Source: Sclerodactyla briareus
Lineage: Eukaryota > Echinodermata > Holothuroidea > Dendrochirotida > Sclerodactylidae
Assembly: GCA_026419785.1 (NCBI GenBank)
Contig: JAODTK010005851.1
Span: 142,792 to 206,791, forward strand
Reading direction: 5' to 3'
DNA length: 64,000 nt
Shown: in pieces, positions 24,501 through 35,095 of the stretch
How positions within the stretch are numbered: the first letter of the stretch is position 1
Layout: each line of letters begins with the position of its first letter
Made by a program: the position numbers and the translations under genes
The notes under the pieces: model-generated
Seen by the model: the letters and a program-made list of their open reading frames with translations, nothing else
Told to the model about the DNA's origin: nothing
The model's database searches: none

Positions 24501-25010
24501 TCCAGAGCACGAGAAGAGACAGAAGCGCATCATGCAACTTCCCTTTACATGCAGCATTGAAAACTGGACAACGCTCCCGTGACAATTTAAGGACAGCACC
24601 CGCGATGGGCGAGGAAAGGAGTTCGAAAATAACACCATGACACTTCCTTGATTGACATAAATTAAGCGACACAAAATAGGTGAAGCGAAACAAAATGTAG
24701 GCCTATTTTTCAAAAAACTTCTATTCTGCTGGGAAAATTGGCGCTTCAGGCTTCGAGGAAAATCCCCCGATGAACATCTGAAATAACTATGTTAGACTTC
24801 AGGGAATGCGCGGCGCGCTTGCTCTGGTATTCTGTTATTTCCCGTAGTCAATACTCATATTAATCATGATACCGAAAACTGCCGATCACCACCCATACCA
24901 ATACCAGTTAATGCAGTCATAATGTGGAGGGACCGAGCGTGATTTCTCGGAAATAATTGCCGAGGGTCCGAGGTTGGTTACAGACGATTCTTTCCTTCTC
25001 ATCTCCACAG

Positions 25011-25210
25011 AGTCGCCAGACGAACATAGTCGAATGGACACCGTCGTTTTTTCAACATCCAAGCTCAGCCAATGGATGAGCAGGTCAGGCAGCCACTCAA
25101 CCCCCCACTTCGACCGAAGGCATTCAAGAATTCGAAGAGTTCGTGAAGGGGGGGTCTGGAAGTCCTGATCAACCCAATAGGAAATGAAGGAGGAGGAGGA
25201 GGTGACTATA
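25011..25210 (+). CDS. Internal exon of unidentified plus-strand gene
   Basis: The acceptor 'cttctcatctccacag' ends at 25010. In phase with the upstream exon it reads 'ESPDEHSRMDTVVFSTSKLS' then 'QWMSR'. Farther along other frames look coding ('EFEEFVKGG' then 'LEVLINPIGNEGGGGGDY'), with switches near GAATTC and a G7 run. Either the exon ends early (a GTCAGG donor candidate at 25083) or single-base indels break it. No family recognised. Confidence 0.45.
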
Positions 25211-25382
25211 TCGGAATTGCGGAATGCCCCTTTGCTGAAGAATAACATTATGAGAATTAATTTTTTTACCTCGCAAAACAACGTCATCCACTGACCGGAA
25301 AGTGATTTGCCGGCGGATATGTGGATGTTTGTTGTTACAAGAAGTTCAGATTTATGATCATTAAGCTTTAGTACCTAGCTAC

Positions 25383-25445
25383 AGTGGCGTACCCACGGGG
25401 GAGGGGGAGGGTGGGGGAGGGGGAGGGGAGGGGGGTCAGACCCCT
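25383..25445 (+). repeat. CAGTGGCGTA-type repeat edge with G/GGA tract
   Basis: 'cagtggcgtacccacgg' followed by about 50 bp of G and GGGA repeats. Edges of this type are familiar at the ends of non-autonomous DNA repeats in marine invertebrates. The inverse motif occurs at 13140 and 24483. The internal part is not defined here. Confidence 0.4.
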
Positions 25446-25871
25446 CACTCACCCGATGATCAATAAACTAGTTTAACACAAATACTGATTTTTTTGTTAG
25501 TCAGTAGAGGTTTTGCAGCTGTTATTCAGACAATATGCGGCAGCATTTGTTTAGGGGCCCTTAAATTGTAATTATTGTCCGATGGGAGGGTTGATGAGGC
25601 CATTTATTATGAGGGCGACTTACCGACCTTACCCCCCCCCCCAGGACAAATTGCTAATCTTCCCGGTACACGCTTGCCTGGCTCGAATACTGGTAACTTC
25701 CCATCGGGTGCCCGGGGGTTCAGCTTGGTGTGTAGATTTGCCCCTCACTGAGCGGAAGAAGAAAAGAAAGAAATATTCGATGTACTCGAATCGCTTAAAA
25801 TTGGGGTCACTCTCATCTATAATTTCTCGCCAATCTCATGTGACGACATTTTGGCCATTTCAGCGTGAACA

Positions 25872-25995
25872 CGATAAATTGACCTCGCGTAGTCTAGTCG
25901 ATTTAATTCAGACCTCCCTGCAGGCTTTCATGGTGCAGTGCATAGAGAATTATTTGAGAGAGTCTATAGGCCCTGAAGTCGCTGGAGATTTATAA
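25872..25995 (+). CDS. Possible terminal exon of unidentified plus-strand gene
   Basis: The acceptor 'ttttggccatttcag' is followed by an open frame to a stop: 'REHDKLTSRSLVDLIQTSLQ' ... 'CIENYLRESIGPEVAGDL' then TAA. About 40 residues with a plausible natural C-terminus, helical and without low complexity. It needs phase 0 from the previous exon, which the visible exon at 25011 does not clearly supply. Another exon or an indel must intervene if they belong together. Confidence 0.4.
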
Positions 25996-26760
25996 TGCTC
26001 ATTTCTACGCTTAGACAATATAAGCACATTTTCTCAAAACGACGTAATTGGTTTTTTTATAATCAACTAAGTGTAATTTTTGTACGGTCATTTTCTCTAG
26101 GTGAAGTGATACATGCTTGCGCAATGTATCATATGCGCTTGACCATCCTTACACAACACATGATCATTTATTACTATATCGGTGTGGCGGTAAAAAAAAA
26201 GGTCCAGAAGGGCTTGGTCTGAACAAGAACTTCGGTATGCCACCGTCTTATGGAAGTCACGAGATCCTGTTGTTTTAAAGCCGTCTATAGACTGGGTGTC
26301 CATTTTATTCAAATAACTTGGAATCGTAAAAAAAATTTACTCGCGTAAAGTTCGGCGTTTCATCTATTGAATAATGTCCTGTCTCGCCAATCTCACTGTA
26401 ACATATCATTTGACCAATTTACCTTTTCATGCAGTGCGCCACTACTACTAGCCATTCCGGGGCCCATCTATCGATAAGAACCTAAATAACGGTTATCTCA
26501 GTGGTGTTATTTGTCTCTTTCTTTCTTCCAATATCAAAGGAATTACAGTTTCCTCACCCCGCCCTCTTTCTCGTGTGGGCATTATATTTTCCATCATTCC
26601 GAGTTGTTCAATTTGGAAAATTGGTCAAAAGTTCGCTCCAAATATCCAAAACTGGCGTAAGTTTGTACCGTTAACTTTCTCATATGACCTGTCCTCTGCA
26701 GGCAACACATGGACCCAGCAGGAATAGGGAGATTACCCTACATCGGGCTCCATATTACCA
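25995..26760. other. Spacer without a recognised gene
   Basis: AT-rich and mostly unique-looking. It may contain the 3' UTR of the plus-strand gene candidate, but no convincing polyadenylation context was pinned down. Confidence 0.4.
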
Positions 26761-27171
26761 TGGGGGACTTCTTTTGAGGGTAACTAGAGCTGGCGGAGGA
26801 ACACCAGTCTATATGTGGTATGCTGCCGTCAGAAGGACGATCAGTGAACTCCAGGATCCGACCTGCTCTTTTTCGGACCCTGGCAGAGTGGAAGATTCAT
26901 GCTCACCGCCGACCTATCCCGAACAACTCCTTGCATATTCCCCCCTGCATGGCAGCGGACCCCGCAGCGGAGCTATGGAGTCCAGACCAAGAAAGACCTC
27001 GCCATGCAAGACAGACACCTCGAACTCGGGGAAGTTGGCTAGCAAAGCGTCACTCACAGCAACTCTGGCCTTTCTTCCGCCACGATATGTATGTATTAGC
27101 AGGTGCGTCATATTGGCGTATCGTATCACCTGCTATACAGGAACTATCTGGACTGTTCGACATACGGGGCT

Positions 27172-27370
27172 ATGTCAATGTTCCCAGGGTTCAATGTTCC
27201 CAGGGTTCAATGTTCCCAGGGTTCGATGTTCCCAATGTTCAATGTTCCCAGGGTTCAATGTTCCCAGGGTTCGATGTTCCCGAGGTCGATGTTCCCAGGG
27301 TTTGATGTTCCCGGGGTTCGATGTTCCCAGGGTTCGATGTTCCCAGGGTTCGATGTTCCCAGGGTTTGAT
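27172..27370 (+). repeat. Minisatellite, GTTCCCAGGGTTCGAT unit
   Basis: About a dozen near-identical 15-16-bp units with consensus GTTCCCAGGGTTCGAT (C/T and A/G variants, one unit altered to 'cccgaggtcgat'). Both strands are open because the unit lacks stops. The period is not a clean multiple of three, so this is not evidence for a protein. Confidence 0.9.
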
Positions 27371-27767
27371 GCTGCCCGGTTGGCACTAGTAGTCGCTAGT
27401 GATCTGGGGTAATATCTATAAAACACATTAAAACCGCCTAAGGTAGTGGGCGCTAATACAATATACAGATAATTATCATTTTTTATACGTGCAATGTCAT
27501 TTTACGACTGCATGTTCACTGGTGTAGGAAGGACACGTGTGTTTGCTCACATTATCTCGGTCATCGTAATTGTTCGTATTTTCTTTTATCATTCTTCAAG
27601 TGCTACGTGCACTAGTTGAAGGGGTAGTGCTTTCGCGGGAGGATGGGGGTGCTGTTACTTTCCTGTTAACGTGATGGTACTCAATATGCAAAATTGATTC
27701 AGTGATAGAAACCTAAATTCATGATCATTCAAATATAACGAAAACAGGAATATCGAATCTGGGAACC

Positions 27768-27826
27768 GAATCGAACCCTGGGAACATCGGACCCTGGAAC
27801 ATCGAACCCTGGGAACATCGGGTAGG
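27768..27826 (-). repeat. Inverted remnant of the GTTCCCAGGGTTCGAT minisatellite
   Basis: 'tcgaaccctgggaacatcgg', 'accctggaacatcg' and 'aaccctgggaacatcgg' are the reverse complement of the minisatellite unit some 400 bp upstream. About three units are present. Confidence 0.8.
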
Positions 27827-28599
27827 ACCCCAATTTAGCACCACTTTATAATTCATACTTCAGTTGTCCTTCAACACATACGTGGCATAGTACCTGGGTG
27901 TTACAATGATCATCTCTTCTTCGTTACGATCAGGTCGACAGGCGTAAAGCTCCTTCTACCAGTCGCACACCTGCATCCATGCCAGGGACGGTGCCGGTTC
28001 TATCCAGGATGGGTATGGTGGTACAGATGATTAAACTGTGAATTTTTATTTGAGTCCGAATAGCGAGGCGTTTCCGTTATTCCTGTGAAACCCCGGATTA
28101 ATCGAGTTGGTAAGTTCATATGAGCGTATTTGTAACAGGTGGTGGTTCTTGTGATTTACAATCGATTACACGGGCTTGGAATGACTGAGTCAGTTTTAAA
28201 AAACCTGACTACATCTGTGTTACGCGTTATTTAGATTAAAACTTCCTGAAGTTATGTCAATGAATTTGGCAGATGCCTCTGCATATATTGAACGCCACTT
28301 GCAGCATATTCAGACATTTTACTTTCATAATGATAGTCTATAACATAGCGTCACCAACCCTCTCACAAGTGGGAGGGGGGGGGGAAGGCCAACATTTTCA
28401 AAATTTTACTGACTGTGTGAAAATGTTAAAGTCATAGGAGCATGTCAAAAAAAGAGTGGGTGGGGGGGGACATTTCCCCCCCCGTCCCCCACCTTTGACG
28501 CCCAGGTCTAGTTAATGTCTACACATTGCGGTAACGCGAAGCTCATGTAGACTGGTAGAGAGCAGAGGTTGTATCTGCACGCTTAGTACGACCGCGGCC

Positions 28600-28754
28600 A
28601 GGCAATCCTCCAAGAGCGTCCTCACTATATGTTCCCTCATGCGTGTGAAAATTAGTTGAACATTAAACTGCCGGCTTTCGGGAATTACCCGGTATGAACC
28701 ATGCTATCACCCCAGGCGGCAGCGCCCTCTCCAACGCGGGACATTGTCATTAAC
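28600..28754 (+). repeat. Dispersed repeat family R2, copy 2, left part
   Basis: It matches the start of copy 1: 'ctcactatatgttccctcatgcg' against 10467-10490, with a shared 'aactgccgg' downstream. It is interrupted at about 28755 by the insertion of a terminal-inverted-repeat element. Confidence 0.5.
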
Positions 28755-29160
28755 GGGAAATTCCACCAGCCAAAATATTACTTCTTCTATGTTAAAGAGA
28801 CTGAAAAATCATTCAAATAACACTTGTTCCGGTTCATAGCTGTTCGGTTGGAGGGATAATGGCTTCCTCAAATTTCATATAATTGGCTGATTTCAGCAAG
28901 CTGGCACCTTTATGTGACGCCATATCTACCAATAAGGAAACGACATATTTTTTAAACATTTTCTCTCGATCGGAGATAGACGTCATCAACTGTTGCCAAT
29001 TTTGCAAATTGCCAACTTAGCAGTGATTTTTGTTAATCTTGAAAATTCATAACTTCACAACGGAACATGCTAAACATGAACAAAGTTTGATTGGAATGAT
29101 TTTAAACATGCACAATCTGATGACATTTAACTATTTTTTTGGCTGGAATTTTTCTTCAGA
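28755..29160 (+). mobile_element. TIR element M1, copy 1 (non-autonomous)
   Basis: The left end 'gggaaattccaccagccaaa' pairs with the right end 'tttggctggaatttttctt' as an imperfect inverted repeat. The interior carries 'agacgtcatcaac', 'gttgccaattttgcaaattgcc' and 'aacggaacatgctaaacatg', all matched in copies 2 and 3. It is about 400 bp with no coding capacity, which fits a MITE. Superfamily not assigned. Confidence 0.7.
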
Positions 29161-30240
29161 AGACGAATGGTCTCCAATGTGATAAATCAGCAATTTTGGG
29201 AGTTGGCATAGCAGCCCCCTCCCAGTTCGACATTGATTAGCTCCTAAATTGTTGGTCGCTGGCGCTATACAACTGCCACCGTGATTACTCCACTGACTGC
29301 CAGAGGTGGGGGCAAGTCACTAAGTCAAGTCACATTGAACTCCCAAAAAAATAGTTTCAAGTCGAGTCCATTCAGTACACCCACAGTTTCACTGTATAAA
29401 CTCAATTGAAGCAAGTTCATGGGCGATCACCAGCATAGTCAACCTCGTGCACTTTTCCCAATCTCTGCTGACTGCTGTTGTTTCCTAACTGTTCAAGATC
29501 CGTGAAACCCTACAAGTAGCTGGCATAAATCCCAGACTCGGTCCTGTACGAGGGAGTGCAGCACTTTGCAGTTTTGTACTGATATAGCTCATTCTGCGCC
29601 CACCTCAAGACATTTGGACAGGGCAGTTGGTTGGGTGCGGTTTCCAGCCGCGTTTTTTTTTTTAGGGGGGGGGGGGGTCCGCGGTTTTTCTTCAATACAC
29701 GCTCAGCCTATAGCAATGAATTTATCACAACCTCGACATTTTTTCTGGGAGGGTTGAGCACCTCTGGGTGGGGGGGGCTTGATCTCTCTCTCCCCCCCCC
29801 CCCGCCTAGAACCCTGCCCGGCGGTGCGGTAGCAGACCGTGATGACATTGGGTGTAATATCCTTCGTTCGAAACTTGGTGTCACTAACTCTAACTACTTT
29901 GTTATCCTCTCATCTCGTGGGGGAATGTCCCACAATTGAAAACTACGTTCGTCAGAGACGAGAAGTTAGACTACTGCCCCTGATCAGGAATATAACACGC
30001 TAGCCTCATAAACTGTAAAACTCAAAGCATGATCGTCTAATTTACAGATCTAAGCTCACTGTGTTAGGCCTGGACATTTGAGAAGACAATGCGAGATTGC
30101 GGTAGTGTCCTATCCACTCCCAAGCTGATTAAGCTGATTTGAACACTAAATAAATACGTTATATATTTTCATATTCTCCTGTCCGTCTTCTAATTGTTGT
30201 TCGCCAAGGTGATGCGTCGTTTAACTATAGAATTATATGG
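29160..30240. other. Spacer with G/C homopolymers, no recognised gene
   Basis: It holds an 'aagtcaagtc' degenerate tract near 29310-29370, poly-G near 29665-29677 and a poly-C near 29792-29804. Open frames here cross the homopolymers and have no recognised domain. Confidence 0.45.
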
Positions 30241-30640
30241 CAGTTTCTTGTCCAGAACCATTTAATCCGTGATTGGCCTTCCGGAAGAATCGTTTCGCAT
30301 TTGAACATTTTCCGGAGGCTACTACGAGAAACCATGAACAGTGGAAACGGAATATGATTTAATTCTTTTCTGTCTCTTTCTTCTCACATCATCGCCATGT
30401 CCTTCAGACTGACAAAGAGGTTCGTTTAATAGAATGGCGGAACATCCCTAGAAGTATCGTGGTGTTACTGGACCTTTATTTGCTTCTTCTCCCAAAAAGT
30501 ATAGGTAGAATACTCATTTCTAGTATGTTCTGATTTTTGCTAGGGTTATTTATTTATTATTTCCACTGCCCTCCTTGGTGTTTTGGTGTAACATTGAAAA
30601 GCTCAAAGAAATAGTGAGAGAAGGCCCTCTAATCCATTAA
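30240..30640. repeat. Dispersed repeat family R2, copy 2, middle part
   Basis: Text around 30250-30540 resembles 10670-10960, including 'aatccgtgattggccttccgg' against 'gatccgtaattggctttcaagg', and 'cttctcccaaa' against 'tttctcccaaat'. It directly precedes the LINE fragment, so both may belong to one element family. Confidence 0.45.
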
Positions 30641-31960
30641 CACAATTTTAAAAACCTGATCAAATCACCTCGCTTCGTCTCGGCTCCATCAAAATTAGAC
30701 CGAGACGCGCTTAATCTTTTCCTTGAAAGGTAATCTCAACCAGTGAAGTAGTCTAGTACCCCTCCGCTTAACTTTTTCAATCACGAGCTTATCTTTCGAA
30801 GAGAAGACGCCAACCTTGGACAAATATTCCATGTGAGGTCTCACCAGTTCTCAAACAGCCTGACAAGCACTTTTTTAAAAAAAGGAACTGAAGTGTCGTC
30901 AATGAAACCAAGAATTCAATTACCCTTCCCTCAATGCTTCAGCACACTGCTTTGAAGGTTTCAAAGAGGAAATCAAAATGAACTCCGAGATCCTTTTCTG
31001 AATACACCTGATATATTTTGTCCATTTAACCTTGAACGAAGCGTTGCGATTGCGGGAACCAACATGCATAACTTTGCACTATCGGCATGTGAAAAACATT
31101 TGCCAATCGGATGACCATCTTGAGATTATATCAGATCCCTTTACACAATTACACCATCTTTCGTTTCGACAGCAACCTCATCCCGATGAACATTGGTGTG
31201 TCTGCAAACTTTCCAACCCGGAAAATGCACCGAATCTTCAAGATCGTCAATATGCGCCAGAAAAAGTAATGGGCCCCAAAACCGATCATTGGGGAACACC
31301 ATAGTGACCTTTCGCCAAGGAGACTAAGGTCCCATTGAACGACATTCGTTGCTCCTACTAAAGAGAAACTGATGAATCCACTCAATAACATTCCCCCTTA
31401 TGCTAAAACCAGTTCAATTACGCATCATGCTCCGAGAACCTTGTCAAACCTTTTTGCCGTTTGTCAACTACACTAGTAATAGCGTTCTAAATTCCTATAA
31501 AAATCTTAAGGATTATCGAACACGAACGATTTTCCAAAAACCATGCTAAGAACCCCGAATTAGACTACACCATTGGGAACTTGACCTATGATCCCGCAAC
31601 AATGGATTCAACCCTTGCAGACAACGCGAGTTAGACTTACTGGCTCTGCAATTGCAAGGAGAAACCGACTGACTTTCTTGACACTAGGAGAAACATTTGC
31701 TCTCCTCCAATCACAACAGCACCTCTTGCAATGTTTTATTGAAAATAATTGCTAATGGAATAGACAACAGGTCGGCAAGAGACTCCATTGATAGGGGATA
31801 ACTCCGCCGAGGGGTTCACTTTGGCACAATGTATTATATAATCCTTCATTCGGCTTGTCCGAACGTGAACTGGCTTATTATGTACCCGATTTTTTGGTTC
31901 GTCTCCCGCTGGAATTGTTATTCTGATGTTTTGGGGGGAGCGATTTTCTCCGTTCCCCTT
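30640..31960 (-). mobile_element. CR1/L2-type LINE fragment, copy 2
   Basis: It is collinear with the fragment at 16.26-17.56 kb and on the same strand. On the minus strand it shows degraded 'GKFADTP' in place of FADDTKL near 31205 and 'EKDLGVHF' near 30990. Then come 'KAVC' of the KPSKQC block near 30950, 'KLVIEKVKRRGT' near 30760-30800 and 'RGDLIRFLK' near 30640-30670. The catalytic DD is lost and there are many frame breaks. The sequence farther upstream on the minus strand (to about 31.96 kb) should cover the RT fingers but is too decayed to place motifs. Confidence 0.75.
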
Positions 31961-32215
31961 CTTGGATATTCGCTTTAGTTGTACAAGCCATGCTTGGTAC
32001 AGCTAGAGAGAAGGGCTCGAACCTTTGAAAGCTATGCCCCCTATGTCCCGCATCCTGGCCCGAAACTCTCTGTAATTACCTCCACAGTCCTTTAAGGTTT
32101 CCTCACTCCAAAATCAATAACTCTTCGAAGAGTGCATCCGATTTAACTTATATGCTTAAGACTATTGAAGGCACAATTTCTATACCTTCGCCTGGACGTT
32201 TTCAGAGTGATAAAC
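31960..32215 (+). repeat. Dispersed repeat family R2, copy 2, right part
   Basis: It matches 11490-11730, including 'agctatgccccct', 'ctgtaattacctccacagtc' against 'ctaattatttacgtcacagtc', and the closing 'gaaggcacaatttctatacc' against 'gaatgcacaatcctatacc'. Confidence 0.5.
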
Positions 32216-33640
32216 TGATTTTTTTGTTTTGTTCCGTCAATAGTTCCGATTGAATGAAATCGCTTGTAGTCATACATAATAGTCAGGGAAGCCTGGTGAT
32301 GGTGAATTACCCGGACCTCATCCTCTTAGGCCCGCACCGGGATGACGTCGCTGGGACGTTGCCAGTCATGGTGAAACATTTCCTGGATTTTTCTATTAAT
32401 CCTGATTTTTCGGGGGGAATTGTTTTCAGACATATTTCACTTAGTTCCCAGATTGTACATAACTCTATACCTTTTTCGGGTCAGTCACAGTCATCTGAGA
32501 TCGGCAGAGGTTAAAGACTGACAATCTTGGAACATGATCTCTTCCAAAATAAGGGTCGAAATTTGGGTATGCTATGACTCTCTACGAGAACTCCACGAAC
32601 CCGCCCAAACGAGCAATTTTTGTTTCTCTCGCATGAAGAACCGGGTGGGCCAGTTCCGCTAAACACAAGAAATACCGAATTTGTGAGTGATACGTGTTTT
32701 GACCAATTTAACTTGTAACACAAAATCCAACCTAGATGGGAGCTCTCACTTGGCATGTGCGTTACCTATATTGGGTACATGACATCTTTGTTTTCCGGTC
32801 AGGCCTAAAGGTAAAAAACGTTATGGCGCTAAGAATTGGTTCATAGCCGATTAGTGATCCGCAAGGAATCACTGAGCCTTCTTAGTTCTTTATTGCTCTT
32901 CTCCACCGGGTGATAACATGGGGACGTTAGTAATAACCGGCATCGAGTACCAGTCTCTATTATGGACTAATATCCTTGGAAGCGATATGGGAAGAGCGGC
33001 CTTATGGGCAACCCATATATCGGGAGGACGATTCCAATCACATTGAAACCTGGATAAATTTGCTCAGATCATCATACTACACATCCGACGCAATATATTA
33101 TAACTTTACTCTCCATCCTTAACACTCATACATTGGTAAATGTAATAATACAATACTAACTGTAATAATCACCTTACGACTTAAAGTACTTTGAACATTA
33201 AAAGTGTTTGCATGAGTTGCTCATGAGGGCTCGTCGTGCAATGACCACTCGGCGAGTTGATAAATACGAAAGATACCTTTCGGTCTGTAAAAATATAATA
33301 ATACAAAAAAAGGTCGTTTTCAGTAAAAAAAAAAGTAATTTAATATGACAAAAACGAAAACTAGTCTACTTATACGCACTACGTGAGACTCGTCTACAGA
33401 GGTTGGGTGTTCTGATAATTCAGAAGTATGACCACTCAGTGTATCTATAGTGGACAACCCGGTGACGAGATCCTAGAAAGATCCTCCTTGAGAAATTTAA
33501 TTCCTCCTATTCTTTAGACTTCTAAATCATAGAAATTCGCCGCGAAATGTATGAAAAATGCATTTCTAGGAGGCCTACGTATAGAACCTGTAAGGACAAT
33601 TGGTGAAATAATAGAACAGAGAGCATTTTGGTCGGAATCT
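32215..33640. other. Spacer without a recognised gene
   Basis: The frames at 32254-32514 and 32511-32756 (81-86 codons) show no domain. No clear repeat was recognised apart from short A runs. Confidence 0.4.
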
Positions 33641-33654
33641 GGAAGTGATGGAAC

Positions 33655-33745
33655 GCTCATGATTCCAGCCGGATTCGAACCCGCGACCCTTGCTTCACGT
33701 GCAAGCCCCCCTTAACAATGAGTTTTCAGTCAACTGGTAGCCTCG
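33655..33745 (-). repeat. tRNA-like sequence (SINE head or decayed tRNA)
   Basis: On the minus strand the T-arm-like 'gcgggttcgaatccggc' (box B) follows a perfect 5-bp anticodon-type stem CTTGC/GCAAG around the 7-nt loop ACGTGAA. A weak box-A-like 'taccagttgactg' lies upstream. Position 33 of the loop is C rather than the usual T, and no matching acceptor stem was found, so a functional tRNA is unlikely. A tRNA-derived SINE head is the better reading. Confidence 0.5.
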
Positions 33746-34940
33746 AATCCGAGGATCGTGCACCTATCCTTGAACAATGTTATTTCTATTGTTGATGCAC
33801 AATCCCTCCCGAGATCAACACTCTGACCCCCCCCCCCCACTCCGATGTTCAATCCGGTCGTTGTTTGGCCAATTGTTTTTCTTAGGCTTGGTAAACGATT
33901 AACCTTTTACATCAAATTAATTCGCCGATGCTTGGGCGATGTTGCCATTGCACTCAAACTTATCCTTTTTTTTTTTTTTTTTTTTCTTTTTCTCTTCATA
34001 GGAAGAACCATTCATTAAAGTTCGAAAGAGTTGAATTGACCTATGCAATGGAGAAAGAATAGTATTAAATAAGACTCCGAGGGTGTCCATAACTCTTATG
34101 ATAAGCGCTGGAATGAAAGATTAGATTGACCCATAGGACCAGATCATTCGTCATTCATGATAGAGGATGCGATCTATCGATGAAACAAACCTGCATCCAG
34201 CTAATATTTTACTCTACACATCGAATTGCGGAACGTACCATACATAACGCCACTATGTGCTTAACAGTTATTCCACAATTTTTATTCGCCATTTAGGGCA
34301 GATGAGCAAACATTTCGGCCAATTGTGCCTTACACCAACCTTTCCAATACCGTCGAGATACTCGAACGAGAGGGTGAGGTCTTTGAGCTAATGGTTTCTC
34401 CAATACATCTTTCTGGACTCCGAGCGATTATTCGTGCGTTCATTAAGGCTAATAAAGGATCGGGATATCTCATGAACAATTAAACTATAGACAAAACTTA
34501 TATTATTACTTATATAAAAACCATATTTACATAAATGTATATTACATAGTTAATTAAACACGCTATGTTACTCAGTACGCTACTCGGAAATAGTTTTCAG
34601 AGTCAGGATTCCAGTCGGTATGATCACAGAATAATGTCAGTCACCAGGAACGCGGTCTGTGGATGTCGTGTTGCATAATTATCGCCACTTGCGTTCATGT
34701 GTCAACTATATATTCATGCCGTCAATGGACACCGTCCACTATGCGAGAACAATAAATTAGTTTGCAACAATGGATAAAATTGGACCGAGCTGAGGAACAA
34801 GCTGAGGTATCATGTCACGCCTAATCCTGCACGTTTTTTTTCACGTAGGTAATGTTATAAACCCTAGTGAAATCGACACTTACAACGACTGCAGGAGCAT
34901 GTATTGGTAGCGATTCTACTATTACAACTCCGTTGATCAT
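33745..34940. other. AT-rich spacer without a recognised gene
   Basis: It includes poly-C near 33827 and poly-T near 33967-33985. No open frame over 60 codons is worth reporting. Confidence 0.45.
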
Positions 34941-34944
34941 GGGC

Positions 34945-35095
34945 GAAGTTGGAGTACACACTTGAACAGTAATTTACTGCGGCCACTTGCCTACTACCAC
35001 ACTAACCTTTGATCCTACGAAGTTGGAGTACACCCTAGAACAGTAATTTACTAAAAGCCGCTTGAATACTACCCACACCGACCTTCGAGCCTAAG
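34945..35095 (+). repeat. Tandem duplication, 74-bp unit
   Basis: 'gaagttggagtacac' begins at 34945 and at 35019. Both copies continue with 'gaacagtaatttact', 'gcc(a/g)cttg' and 'ctaccacac(t/c)aacct'-like text. Confidence 0.8.

Larger units (their letters stand above)
26830..28000 (+). repeat. Dispersed repeat, copy 2 (interrupted)
   Basis: It contains the three blocks shared with 2290-2760, at 26840, 27073 and 27910. The last two are separated by about 800 bp that includes a minisatellite and its inverted remnant. The open frame of 242 codons starting at 26684 runs through this repeat and the minisatellite and is not credible as a gene. Confidence 0.55.

Noticed and set aside
26684-27412. 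242-codon plus-strand open frame with repeated VPRVQCSQGSMFPGF-like text
   Set aside because: It is a translation of the GTTCCCAGGGTTCGAT minisatellite and of a dispersed repeat. All frames stay open for the same reason.
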